Source of the DNA: an uncultured Verrucomicrobiota bacterium
Lineage (GTDB): Bacteria > Verrucomicrobiota > Verrucomicrobiia > Limisphaerales > UBA9464
Reading direction: 5' to 3'
DNA: 20,100 nucleotides
Assembly: GCA_903864375.1 (NCBI GenBank)
Contig: CAIPFS010000582.1
Location: forward strand, 1-20,100
Part shown: one piece after another, positions 1 through 7,246 of the stretch
Position numbering within the stretch: the stretch's first letter is position 1
Layout of the letters: the number at the start of each line of letters is the position of its first letter
The notes under the pieces: generated by a model
The model's input: the letters and a program-made list of their open reading frames with translations, nothing else
Database searches by the model: none
Told to the model about the DNA's origin: nothing
Position numbers and translations under genes: made by a program

Positions 1-52
1 AAAAGATTTCAGCTTCCCAGTCGTCTTCGCGATCCAAGAAACCGAAATCCAC
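1..52 (-). CDS. Possible 5' end of a gene leaving the window (partial)
   Basis: On the minus strand a GTG at 52 opens a frame that runs to the left edge without a stop, reading MDFGFLDREDDWEAEIF. The acidic, tryptophan-containing sequence looks protein-like, but only 17 residues are visible and I do not recognise the family. A promoter-like TTGACA-17-TATCAA lies just upstream, giving a predicted leader of about 20 nt, which supports the GTG as the start. There is only a weak purine stretch (CGGGA) in front of it. The same frame is open back to a TGA near 204, so an upstream TTG start is not excluded. Confidence 0.4.
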   Translation of the reverse strand, partial: MDFGFLDREDDWEAEIF

Positions 53-80
53 GCCAGTCCCGCGTGTTAAGAGGGGCGGA

Positions 81-109
81 TTGATAGGGTCGCAACCCAA
101 ACGTGTCAA
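81..109 (-). promoter_or_regulatory. Sigma70-type promoter, leftward
   Basis: Minus strand: a perfect -35 TTGACA at 109-104, an optimal 17-nt spacer, and a -10 TATCAA at 86-81 (4 of 6 matches to TATAAT). Transcription would start near 74 and run off the left edge, about 20 nt before the candidate GTG start at 52. It is the best promoter match I noticed in the window. Confidence 0.5.
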
Positions 110-258
110 CGGGGTTTTTACACTTTGCGCGAAATTTAAGAATTCAGGCCGATATTCAAGACCGTCCGGAGGAAGAAAATTGACCGCCCAACTCCAGAGG
201 TCTCATCGCCCATCCCCGGCCTTCTGACAGCTGCACCTCCCGGGCGGTGCCATTCCCG

Positions 259-1308
259 CTACTTCCGAACCACGGTTCCCGTCAAAAGCCCGGCGTGAAC
301 CAGCGTTGGCTCCACCGGTCCACACTCAAGCCCGGCGGCTTCCATCCACCCGACCACTTCCGCCCGACTGTAGGCACGGCCTTCGGTCAAGGTGAACAGC
401 GCGACCGAGTAGAGGGCCACCGGCAGTGGACCACTGAAATCATCGTTCAAAAAAGCGTCATGAACCAGAAGTCGCCCGCCAGGACGCAACACGCGCGCGC
501 AGCGCTCCACCAGAGCCCGGCATTCAGGAACGTCCCAGTCATGAAGCACGTTCGACAGCAAAACCGCATCCGCCGCCGGCAGGGGGGTCTCAAACATATC
601 GCCAGGCAGGAGCGTCAGGCGATCCCGCACACCACCCGCTTCGGCAAATTCCTCGACGATCTTGAGCACCTCGGGTCGATCCAGGGCGGTCACCCGAAGG
701 CCGGGACTGGCCTGAAGCGCCGCCAGGGAATAGACGCCACTGCCCGCCCCAACGTCGAGCAGGTGTTCGCCTGGGGAAAACTGCAGATGGGCTACAAGCG
801 AAGGGGCCACGTTGCGGGCGCGACCGGTCAGTGCCAGGGTCAACGACCGGGCGCTGTCAGCGACCTCCATGGCCGACTCCATTCCCTCCCGGTAAATGAA
901 CGCGGCTCCCGGGCCGTGGCTGGTCTCCTCAGCCGGACGGCTGCTTCGAAGCCGCTGGACAAGTCCCCGGACCGCCGGGTTTTCGGCAGCGAGGGAAAAA
1001 TAGGCTCCGATGTAGAAGTCGCCCCCGGGGACCAGATGATGGCGGACCGACTCCGGCAGAATAAAATGACCGTCCGGCGTCACCTCCAACAATCCGAGCG
1101 ACCGAAGGCCGGTCAGAAGAACCCGGGCGGCCCGCTCCGTGAGGCCCAGTGCCGATTGGAGTTCGGAAAACGACAGGGCCCGACCCTCGAACCGCTCAAA
1201 CAGATGAAAATGGGCGACGGCAGCCACGAGGAGCTCCATCGCATAATTGGAGCGAAACAGGGCGAAGAGCGGCGACGGGTCGGTCGGAGGTGGCGAGATG
1301 AAATTCAC
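259..1308 (-). CDS. SAM-dependent O-methyltransferase (COMT-like family)
   Basis: 349 residues, cytosolic. The first 100 or so residues form the winged-helix dimerisation domain typical of plant COMT and bacterial antibiotic O-methyltransferases, followed by a Rossmann methyltransferase domain. Visible motifs are the SAM-binding motif I LLDVGAGSG (183-191), an acidic D210 after the second strand, GDMF (236-239), the LHDWD motif with H256 at the position of the catalytic base in COMT-type enzymes, and LRPGG (275-279). It transfers a methyl group from SAM to an unknown hydroxylated small molecule. The start is a GTG at 1308, because a TGA lies in frame just upstream and the next ATG (residue 24) would cut into the conserved N-terminal helix. 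That GTG overlaps the TGA of a tiny upstream frame. No biosynthetic cluster is visible around it, so the substrate cannot be guessed. Confidence 0.88.
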   Translation of the reverse strand: MNFISPPPTDPSPLFALFRSNYAMELLVAAVAHFHLFERFEGRALSFSELQSALGLTERAARVLLTGLRSLGLLEVTPDGHFILPESVRHHLVPGGDFYIGAYFSLAAENPAVRGLVQRLRSSRPAEETSHGPGAAFIYREGMESAMEVADSARSLTLALTGRARNVAPSLVAHLQFSPGEHLLDVGAGSGVYSLAALQASPGLRVTALDRPEVLKIVEEFAEAGGVRDRLTLLPGDMFETPLPAADAVLLSNVLHDWDVPECRALVERCARVLRPGGRLLVHDAFLNDDFSGPLPVALYSVALFTLTEGRAYSRAEVVGWMEAAGLECGPVEPTLVHAGLLTGTVVRK

Positions 1309-1389
1309 AAAGTTGTCTCAATAGATGCCAGAGCGGACCAGAGGATGAAGGTGACGACCATGGGAGTGGGCAATTTGGACAGGTCGGTT

Positions 1390-1408
1390 GTTCCTGTTCT
1401 CCAGGAAC
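1390..1408. repeat. Inverted repeat, 7-bp stem
   Basis: GTTCCTG (1390-1396) and CAGGAAC (1402-1408) are perfect reverse complements around a 5-nt loop, TTCTC. It is the first of a run of palindromes in this gap. Confidence 0.6.
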
Positions 1409-1451
1409 CGGTTATTGCTCCTCCGACAACGGCCTGCCCTCGTGCCGAAGC

Positions 1452-1493
1452 GCAGACAATCTTGTCTGCTGTTCCGCCGACTTTCAAGTCGGC
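1452..1493. repeat. Two adjacent 8-2-8 perfect palindromes (REP-like)
   Basis: The first unit is GCAGACAA-TC-TTGTCTGC at 1452-1469. The second is GCCGACTT-TC-AAGTCGGC at 1476-1493. Both have perfect 8-bp arms and the same central TC, but unrelated arm sequences, and only 6 nt separate them. This matched geometry is unlikely by chance and resembles short dispersed palindromic repeats or a two-hairpin RNA element. I see no further copy in the window. Confidence 0.7.
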
Positions 1494-1506
1494 AGGGCTG
1501 GACCCC

Positions 1507-1575
1507 GTCCAAATCCGCCTCGGTCCTGCGAACGGCCCATTGGCTTCGCCTGTGCGGAATGGGCGTGGTTTGGAC
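1507..1575. repeat. Nested inverted repeats, possible structured RNA
   Basis: An outer perfect pair, GTCCAAA (1507-1513) with TTTGGAC (1569-1575), encloses an inner perfect pair, GCCCATT (1535-1541) with AATGGGC (1558-1564). Inside the inner pair lies a small GGC-TTC-GCC hairpin (1542-1550). The outer arms can also extend with bulges through CCGCC and GGCGTGG, which would compete with the inner stem. The whole is a plausible 69-nt fold on either strand. Confidence 0.45.
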
Positions 1576-1722
1576 CGCTCATGGCATATGGCTATCGCCT
1601 TGTTAGCGAGGTGCCTTGAGAAGGGGAAAGATCAAGATCCCCGCAATGATTGGGGACTTGTGGAAGCGTGTCTCATCCTCATCTGTAGGATGGCTGGGCA
1701 GGCGACCCCGCCTTGCCGGAAG

Positions 1723-1798
1723 TGGTGGAGCCGAGGAGATTCGAACTCCTGACCCCCACAATGCCATTGTGGTGCTCTACCAACTGAGCTACGACCCC
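1723..1798 (-). tRNA. tRNA-Ala (anticodon GGC)
   Basis: 76 nt including an encoded 3' CCA. All arms fold: acceptor GGGGTCG with CGGCTCC, D stem GCTC/GAGC around AGTTGGTA, anticodon stem CCACA/TGTGG with loop ATGGCAT, and T stem AGGAG/CTCCT with loop TTCGAAT. The anticodon GGC reads GCC alanine codons. The acceptor stem carries G3:U70, the classic alanyl-tRNA synthetase identity element, which independently supports the assignment. It lies 43 bp downstream of mutT on the same strand, with a possible promoter of its own overlapping the mutT stop codon. Confidence 0.97.
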
Positions 1799-1817
1799 AC
1801 GTCCGGAAGCGGGGAGG

Positions 1818-1845
1818 ACGTTAGGAATTCGCGGGCCAGTGTCAA
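1818..1845 (-). promoter_or_regulatory. Possible tRNA-Ala promoter overlapping the mutT stop
   Basis: Minus strand: a perfect -35 TTGACA at 1845-1840, whose TGA is the mutT stop codon, then a 16-nt spacer and a weak -10 TAACGT at 1823-1818. The predicted start near 1811 would give a leader of about 13 nt with a GC-rich discriminator, as expected for a stable-RNA promoter. The weak -10 keeps confidence low; read-through from mutT is the alternative. Confidence 0.35.
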
Positions 1846-2294
1846 AATGATTTGTTGTGAAATTCGTCCAGGGCCGGAATTCGTTCCAGCAAACCTGCGT
1901 CGGCTGGAGGGAAATGGAAGCGGGCCAGCTCCCCGGGAGCGACCCAGGCAAAGTCGGCACAGCCAAGGGCTTGGGGTTCCCCGGATATCCAGCGGCAGAC
2001 TCCAAACCGGAGACGGATCGAGCGATCCGGATAGGCATGGGTCACTTCGTCGAACCAGCGGAGAAACTGAATGTGGATGCCGAGCTCTTCCATGAGTTCC
2101 CGGGAAAGACAGTTCTCCCAGGTCTCGCCCGGCTCGAGCTTGCCACCCGGGAATTCCCACAGGCCGGCCAGGTGACTTCCGGACGGTCGCTGGGCAATGA
2201 GCAGACGGCCCTCGCGAATCACAAGCCCTGCCGCGACATTGGTGACCGACGCTGGCGCGGAATCGGGAGCGTCCGGGTGACCAGAGGACGACAT
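1842..2294 (-). CDS. mutT: MutT-type Nudix hydrolase (8-oxo-dGTP diphosphatase)
   Basis: 150 residues, the usual length for MutT. The full Nudix box runs from 51 to 73: G51, E57, then R65-E66-L67-x-E69-E70-L71-G72-I73, which supplies the metal-binding glutamates. Ahead of it, AAGLVIREGRLLIAQRP and the WEFPGGK turn are typical of the MutT branch that hydrolyses 8-oxo-dGTP to its monophosphate, keeping oxidised guanine out of DNA. The start is an ATG at 2294, only 6 bp after the ugd stop, so it is probably co-transcribed with ugd. No Shine-Dalgarno motif is visible. The substrate is inferred from the motif context; other Nudix pyrophosphatases share the fold. Confidence 0.9.
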   Translation of the reverse strand: MSSSGHPDAPDSAPASVTNVAAGLVIREGRLLIAQRPSGSHLAGLWEFPGGKLEPGETWENCLSRELMEELGIHIQFLRWFDEVTHAYPDRSIRLRFGVCRWISGEPQALGCADFAWVAPGELARFHFPPADAGLLERIPALDEFHNKSF

Positions 2295-2300
2295 GTCGGC

Positions 2301-3590
2301 CTAGCGACCGATGCTTTTGTAGATGAAACCGAGTTCCTCCATCCGGGCTGGATCGAGAAGATTTCGCCCGTCCAACAGGATGGGGGTGCGCATGGCTTTG
2401 CGGGCGCGGGCAAAATCAATCTGGGCAAACTGGGGCCACTCCGTGGCAATCACGAGGGCGTCACAGCCATCGGCCACCTGATTCATGTCACTGACGTAAT
2501 CCACCCCCGTCAGGACACCCTGTGCTTTCTCCATGGCCTGCGGGTCGTGAACCCGAAGGGCTGCCCCCTCGCGAAGCAACCGATGGCAGAGGTCGATGGC
2601 AGGGGACTGCCGGACATCATCCGTATTCTGTTTGAAGGCCAGTCCGAGCACACCGATGGTCTTTCCTCTCAAAACCCAGAGAGTGTCCTCGAGTTTCTTG
2701 ACGAAGCGCTCCATCTGGTCCGCATTGATTCGTTGAACCTCCTTGAGCAGGCGGAAATCGTAGCCCAGATCCTCCGAAATCTTGATGAAGGCATGAAGGT
2801 CCTTGGGAAAACAGGAACCACCGAAGCCCAATCCAGCCTGGAGGAATCGCGAACCGATGCGATTGTCGAGTCCCATGCCCCGCGTGACCTCCTGCACATT
2901 GGCCCCGGCTGCCTCACAAATCACCGACAGGGCATTGGCGTAGGAGATCTTCAGGGCAAGAAATGAATTGGCCGCGTGCTTGATCAGTTCCGCCGAATTG
3001 GTGTCGGTGACGATCAATGGGGCATTGAAGGGCGCGTAGACCTCGCGCATGGCCGCCACGGGTCGATTCGACGCCACTCCCACCACCACCCGATCCGGCT
3101 TCATCAGGTCGTCAACGGCAAAGCCCTCGCGGAGGAATTCGGGATTGCTGACCACATCAAAATCGACCTGGGACTTCCGGTAGCGACGGATGGTGGCCGC
3201 CACTTTTTCAGCGGTCTTCACCGGCACGGTGCTCTTGTCCACAATGATGCGGTAGCTCTGAAGACAATCAGCGATCTCGCGAGCCACCGATTCGATGTAG
3301 CTCATGTTGACCGAGCCATCCGGCTGGGGAGGCGTCGGAACCGCGATGAAGATCACCTCCGACTGCTCAACTCCCTCGGCCGTGGAGGAAGTGAATTTGA
3401 GGCGTCCGGCGGCAACATTCCTGGAAACCATTTCCTCCAGGCCCGGCTCGTAAATCGGTATGCCGCCACCCCGGAGCATCTCGACCTTTTTCGCATCGGC
3501 ATCCACGCAGATGACCGAGTGACCGACCTCGGCAAAACATGTGCCGGTCACCAACCCGACATATCCAGTTCCAATGATGGCAAGATTCAT
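2301..3590 (-). CDS. ugd: UDP-glucose 6-dehydrogenase
   Basis: 429 residues. It oxidises UDP-glucose twice with NAD+ to UDP-glucuronate, a precursor for extracellular polysaccharide and envelope glycans. The N-terminal NAD-binding motif is GTGYVG (7-12). The catalytic cysteine is C260 in GFGGSCFPKD, and K204 in ELIKHAANSF is the conserved active-site lysine; both numbers match the well-studied streptococcal enzyme. The C-terminal Rossmann domain has GLAFKQNTDDVRQSP. I start at the ATG at 3590 because the dinucleotide-binding strand begins immediately. A TTG at 3635 would add 15 low-complexity residues. It lies 49 bp after the TPR gene and 6 bp before mutT. A second, distinct nucleotide-sugar dehydrogenase lies at 18552. 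Confidence 0.95.
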   Translation of the reverse strand: MNLAIIGTGYVGLVTGTCFAEVGHSVICVDADAKKVEMLRGGGIPIYEPGLEEMVSRNVAAGRLKFTSSTAEGVEQSEVIFIAVPTPPQPDGSVNMSYIESVAREIADCLQSYRIIVDKSTVPVKTAEKVAATIRRYRKSQVDFDVVSNPEFLREGFAVDDLMKPDRVVVGVASNRPVAAMREVYAPFNAPLIVTDTNSAELIKHAANSFLALKISYANALSVICEAAGANVQEVTRGMGLDNRIGSRFLQAGLGFGGSCFPKDLHAFIKISEDLGYDFRLLKEVQRINADQMERFVKKLEDTLWVLRGKTIGVLGLAFKQNTDDVRQSPAIDLCHRLLREGAALRVHDPQAMEKAQGVLTGVDYVSDMNQVADGCDALVIATEWPQFAQIDFARARKAMRTPILLDGRNLLDPARMEELGFIYKSIGR

Positions 3591-3639
3591 GGCGAGAAAC
3601 GGGGTCGACTGAGGGAGCGACTCACTGGGAGCCAACGGA

Positions 3640-4374
3640 CTACGGTTTCGCAGGAGGGGCGGTCACGCGCACCGTATTCGTCAGAGTCGGGGTGGACTCC
3701 AACTCCGGGTGAGCCGTCACCAACCGGGCCCGGAGAATGGCGGCTTCCTGTCCCAGGTCGCCAGCAGTCTGGCTACGGGAGATTTCGTCATACAGGGCGA
3801 CCGCCGTGGCCGCCTGGTTCAGGGCCTCATGAATGCGGGCCTTGCTGAGGCGGGCACGGGCGGCGATGGGATCGTTGGGGGCGGTCGAGATCAACCGTTG
3901 ATAGGCGGCCAGCGCCTCGTTGGTCTTGTTTTGGGAGTCCAGGGAGGAAGCCAGACCGAGCAACGCGGTGTTGAACAACGGACTTTCGGGGTAGTCGACG
4001 GTGAACTTGTCGAATTGCGTGTGAGCGTCGGCGTATTTGCCCTCGACATAGAGCCGTCCCGCCGCCAGCAAACGGGCGCGCTCGGCAGCCTGGGTGCCCG
4101 AGTGGGCGTCGGCAACCGCGAGCAGGGCGGCACCACTGGGCTGGGCCGCATTCCCGCTGCCATTCAGCACCGCCGAAAGGGCGGAACTGGCTGCGGACTC
4201 GTTCTGGTCATGCTGCCACCGGATGAACAGGAAAACCAGGACTCCGACCACCACGACACCGGCTCCAGCGATGATCCGGGAACGGTTCAGCTCAAACCAG
4301 GTGAGAAAATCAAACCCCGGACCCGTCTCGTTGGGCGGGGGAACAGGCAGCGTGACATCGGACGTCGTACTCAT
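3640..4374 (-). CDS. Membrane-anchored TPR protein (YfgM-like)
   Basis: 244 residues. A short proline-rich cytosolic N-terminus is followed by one hydrophobic transmembrane segment at about 33-52 (IIAGAGVVVVGVLVFLFIRW). The remainder, outside the membrane, is alanine-rich helical repeats of TPR type: GRLYVEGKYADAHTQFDKFTVDYPESP, then NEALAAYQRLISTAPNDPIAARARLSKARIHEALNQAATAVALYDEI. This arrangement matches YfgM-type proteins, which sit next to the Sec translocon, but the match is architectural and the role unproven. The start is the ATG at 4374; a TTG at 4407 would add 11 residues. It sits between sdhB (53 bp upstream) and ugd (49 bp downstream), probably on the same transcript. Confidence 0.75.
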   Translation of the reverse strand: MSTTSDVTLPVPPPNETGPGFDFLTWFELNRSRIIAGAGVVVVGVLVFLFIRWQHDQNESAASSALSAVLNGSGNAAQPSGAALLAVADAHSGTQAAERARLLAAGRLYVEGKYADAHTQFDKFTVDYPESPLFNTALLGLASSLDSQNKTNEALAAYQRLISTAPNDPIAARARLSKARIHEALNQAATAVALYDEISRSQTAGDLGQEAAILRARLVTAHPELESTPTLTNTVRVTAPPAKP

Positions 4375-4427
4375 AAAAGTGGGCGGATAATTCGGCGGGA
4401 ACGCCAAAACACAAGCGTTATCTGGAA

Positions 4428-5201
4428 TCAGGCCCCACCAGCCGCCGGCTTTTTGGCATCCCCCTTGGCCAGGGCCACCAGGTAATCCCGGTTCATCCGG
4501 GCAATGAAATCAAGGCTGATCGACTTGGGACAGACGGCTTCGCAGGCACCGGTGACGGTGCAGGCGCCAAAGCCTTCCTCGTCCATCTGGTCCACCATCG
4601 CCTTGACCCGGCGGTGGCGCTCCGGCTGACCCTGGGGCAGGAGCCCCAGGTGCGACACCTTGGCGGAAACGAAGAGCATGGCGCTGGCGTTTTTGCAGGC
4701 GGCAACACACGCGCCACAGCCGATGCACTGGGCCGCATCCATGGCCAGATCGGCATTGTCCTTCGGCACCGGGATGGAATTGGCGTCGGGCGCACTGCCC
4801 GTCCTCACGCTGATGAACCCTCCTTTTTGCTGGATGCGGTCGAAGGCCTTTCGGTCCACCACCAGGTCCTTGATCAACGGAAATGCCTTTGCCCGAAACG
4901 GTTCAATGACAATCTGATCGCCTTCCTTGAAGCTCCGCATGTAGGTCTGGCAGGTGGCGACGCCCTTGTGGGGACCATGAGGTTTCCCATCGATGACCAG
5001 CGAGCAGGTGCCACAGATGCCTTCACGGCAATCGTGGTCAAAGGCGATGGGTTCCTCGGATTTGGATGCCAGTGATTCGTTCACCACATCCAGCATCTCG
5101 AGGAAGGACATGTTGGGGTTCAGGTCGGGGGAATCGTAGATCACGAACTTCCCGGGGCTGTTCCGGTTCTTCTGTCGCCAGACTTTCAACTGCACTTTCA
5201 T
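4428..5201 (-). CDS. sdhB: Succinate dehydrogenase iron-sulfur subunit
   Basis: 257 residues. It carries electrons from the flavoprotein to the membrane cytochrome b. The plant-type 2Fe-2S ligands are C58, C63, C66 and C84 (CREGICGTC). The C-terminal ferredoxin-like half has CIGCGACVAAC (C159, C162, C165, C169) and C214, C220, C224 for the 4Fe-4S and 3Fe-4S clusters. The MKVQLKVWRQ start and the sequence style match the B-type enzymes found with a single diheme cytochrome b. The start is the ATG at 5201; the TTG two codons upstream is less likely. The 86-bp gap after sdhA contains two small inverted repeats (CCGGA-CA-TCCGG and GGCGG-N8-CCGCC), which might stabilise or pause the transcript. 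Confidence 0.96.
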   Translation of the reverse strand: MKVQLKVWRQKNRNSPGKFVIYDSPDLNPNMSFLEMLDVVNESLASKSEEPIAFDHDCREGICGTCSLVIDGKPHGPHKGVATCQTYMRSFKEGDQIVIEPFRAKAFPLIKDLVVDRKAFDRIQQKGGFISVRTGSAPDANSIPVPKDNADLAMDAAQCIGCGACVAACKNASAMLFVSAKVSHLGLLPQGQPERHRRVKAMVDQMDEEGFGACTVTGACEAVCPKSISLDFIARMNRDYLVALAKGDAKKPAAGGA

Positions 5202-5287
5202 GGTCAATTCGATTTGGAGGTTGGAGGACGGGGCGAACGATGCAGGCGGGATTCATTCCGCCGCACACCGGATGTCCGGAGCACGGC

Positions 5288-7243
5288 TCACTTGTAAGAG
5301 CGGGTGCTCATCTTCACTTCTTCGTACTTCAATTCTTCGCGGTTCAGGATCGGAGGGCGGTCCGATCCGGCAAATTCCCAGGCAGCAACGTGGGCGAACC
5401 GGCCATCATCCCGTTTGACGTCACCCGGATTCACCAGCCCGTTGCGCACCTCGGGGTCGTCCTTGGTGTATTGGAATTCCTCGCGGAAATGCCCGCCGCA
5501 GCTTTCCTCACGTTCCAGCGCATCGCGGCACATCAATTCGCCCAGCTCAATGAAATCCTCCACCCGGCCGGCCGATTCCAACGATTGATTCCATTCGGCG
5601 GCTTCGCCGCTGACGTGCAGATTCTGGCGGTACTCCTCCCGGAGATTGCCCAGCAGACCAAGGGCTTTTTCGAGTCCGGTGCGATTGCGTGCCATGCCGC
5701 AATATTCCCACATGATCTTTCCGAGTTCCTTGTGATAGGAACCCGGTGTCCGTTTTCCCTTTCCGTCGATATAGCGTTGGACCCGATTCCGGACATCCGT
5801 CTCGACATCGGAAAAAACAGCGTGGCTGACTGGCGGACGCTTGGACGGTGCCTGGGTGGCGAGGTAATTCGAAATGGTGGTGGGAAGGACAAAGTATCCG
5901 TCCGACAACCCCTGCATCAGGGCCGAGGCCCCCAACCGGTTGGCACCGTGGTCGGAGAAATTGGCCTCGCCGAGGACGAACAGTCCCGGGAGGTTGCTCA
6001 TGAGATTGTAGTCCACCCACAATCCGCCCATGGTGTAGTGCACGGCGGGGTAAATCCGCATCGGTGCCTTGTAGGCGTCCTCCGCAGTGATTTCGTGGTA
6101 CATGGCAAACAGGTTGCCGTAGCGCTCGCGGATCTTCTCGTCCCCCAGGCGTTTGATGGATTCGGCAAAGTCGAGGTAGACTCCCAGACCCGTCGCGCCC
6201 ACCCCCCGTCCCTCATCACAGACGGTCTTCGCAGCCCGTGAGGCCACATCGCGAGGAGCCAGATTTCCAAAGGCTCCGTACATGCGCTCGAGGAAATAGT
6301 CCCGGTCGGATTCAGGAATATCACCCGGCGCCCGCTTGTCTCCGACCTTGGCAGGAGCCCAGATTCGACCGTCGTTGCGCAACGACTCGGACATCAAGGT
6401 GAGCTTGCTTTGGTAGTCGCCACTGACCGGGATGCAGGTGGGATGAATCTGGGTGAAGCACGGATTCCCGAAACAGGCTCCGCGTCGGTAGGCACGCCAG
6501 ATGGCGGTCGTGTTGGCCCCCCGGGCGTAGGTCGACAAATTGAACACGTTGCCGTATCCGCCCGTGGCCAGGACCACGGCATCGGCGGCGTGCCGGGTCA
6601 ATTCCCCAGTCTGGAGATTGCGGACGACGATCCCCTTGGCCTGCCCATCCACCACCACCAAATCGAGCATTTCGGAATGCGTATGGAGTTTCACTCCACC
6701 ATTGGCGACGTTGCGCGACAGGGCTGAATAGGCCCCCAGCAGCAATTGCTGCCCCGTCTGTCCGCGGGCGTAGAAGGTGCGGCTGACCTGCGCTCCGCCA
6801 AAGGACCGGTTGTCGAGCAGACCCCCATACTCCCGGGCAAAGGGAACCCCCTGCGCCGCACACTGGTCGATGATTTGAACCGAGACTTCAGCCAGACGAT
6901 GGACGTTGGCTTCTCGCGACCGGAAATCGCCCCCCTTGATGGTGTCGTAAAAGAGGCGATGCACGGAGTCACCATCATTCTGATAGTTCTTGGCCGCATT
7001 GATGCCGCCCTGGGCTGCCACGGAATGAGCCCGTCGTGGGCTGTCGTGAAAGACGAAGTTCTGAACCTCGTAGCCCAGTTCAGCCAGGGTCGCCGCCGCC
7101 GATGCCCCCGTAAGGCCGGCTCCCACCACGATAATCCGGTATTTTCGCTTGTTGGCCGGGTTGATCAGCTTGGAGTTAAATTTGTGATTCTCCCATTTGG
7201 TGGCGAGCGGACCCGATGGGACGTTGGAGTGGAGAGTGGCCAT
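5288..7243 (-). CDS. sdhA: Succinate dehydrogenase flavoprotein subunit
   Basis: 651 residues, the usual length for B-type SdhA. It oxidises succinate to fumarate in the TCA cycle at the cytoplasmic face of the membrane complex. The FAD-binding motif is VVGAGLTGASAA (39-50). H73 in RAHSVAAQGG is the covalent FAD attachment histidine. Active-site residues visible are H267 (QIHPT), R331 (LAPRDVASR), H402 (VHYTMGG) and R436 (HGANRLGAS). The start is the ATG at 7243, just 3 bp after the sdhC stop, so the two genes are likely translationally coupled. It could in principle run as fumarate reductase; sequence alone does not decide the direction. Confidence 0.97.
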   Translation of the reverse strand: MATLHSNVPSGPLATKWENHKFNSKLINPANKRKYRIIVVGAGLTGASAAATLAELGYEVQNFVFHDSPRRAHSVAAQGGINAAKNYQNDGDSVHRLFYDTIKGGDFRSREANVHRLAEVSVQIIDQCAAQGVPFAREYGGLLDNRSFGGAQVSRTFYARGQTGQQLLLGAYSALSRNVANGGVKLHTHSEMLDLVVVDGQAKGIVVRNLQTGELTRHAADAVVLATGGYGNVFNLSTYARGANTTAIWRAYRRGACFGNPCFTQIHPTCIPVSGDYQSKLTLMSESLRNDGRIWAPAKVGDKRAPGDIPESDRDYFLERMYGAFGNLAPRDVASRAAKTVCDEGRGVGATGLGVYLDFAESIKRLGDEKIRERYGNLFAMYHEITAEDAYKAPMRIYPAVHYTMGGLWVDYNLMSNLPGLFVLGEANFSDHGANRLGASALMQGLSDGYFVLPTTISNYLATQAPSKRPPVSHAVFSDVETDVRNRVQRYIDGKGKRTPGSYHKELGKIMWEYCGMARNRTGLEKALGLLGNLREEYRQNLHVSGEAAEWNQSLESAGRVEDFIELGELMCRDALEREESCGGHFREEFQYTKDDPEVRNGLVNPGDVKRDDGRFAHVAAWEFAGSDRPPILNREELKYEEVKMSTRSYK

Positions 7244-7246
7244 GGA

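Larger units (their letters stand above)
1309..1722. other. 414-bp intergenic gap, palindrome-rich, no convincing gene
   Basis: This stretch lies between the O-methyltransferase start and the 3' end of the tRNA. It holds several perfect or near-perfect inverted repeats (listed separately), a small minus-strand frame ending in a GTGA overlap with the methyltransferase, and no frame resembling a known protein. Weak hairpins near the tRNA end include TCCCC at 1638-1642 pairing with GGGGA at 1652-1656, followed on the minus strand by a partly T-rich tail. That could be a poor terminator for tRNA transcription but is not convincing. Confidence 0.6.

Noticed and set aside
229..252. Hairpin GCACC/GGTGC just after the O-methyltransferase stop as a terminator
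   Set aside because: Only 5 pairs and no T-run on the minus strand after it.
1635..1656. TCCCC/GGGGA hairpin as tRNA terminator
   Set aside because: Five-pair stem with a 9-nt loop and an interrupted T-tail; too weak to call.
247..1752. Long open frame on the plus strand, about 500 codons
   Set aside because: It lies opposite the O-methyltransferase and runs on through the palindrome region into the tRNA. The translation has no family features and is an antisense shadow of GC-rich coding DNA.
1857..2966. Plus-strand open frame opposite mutT and ugd
   Set aside because: Antisense to two genes with intact catalytic motifs; the translation has no recognisable domain.
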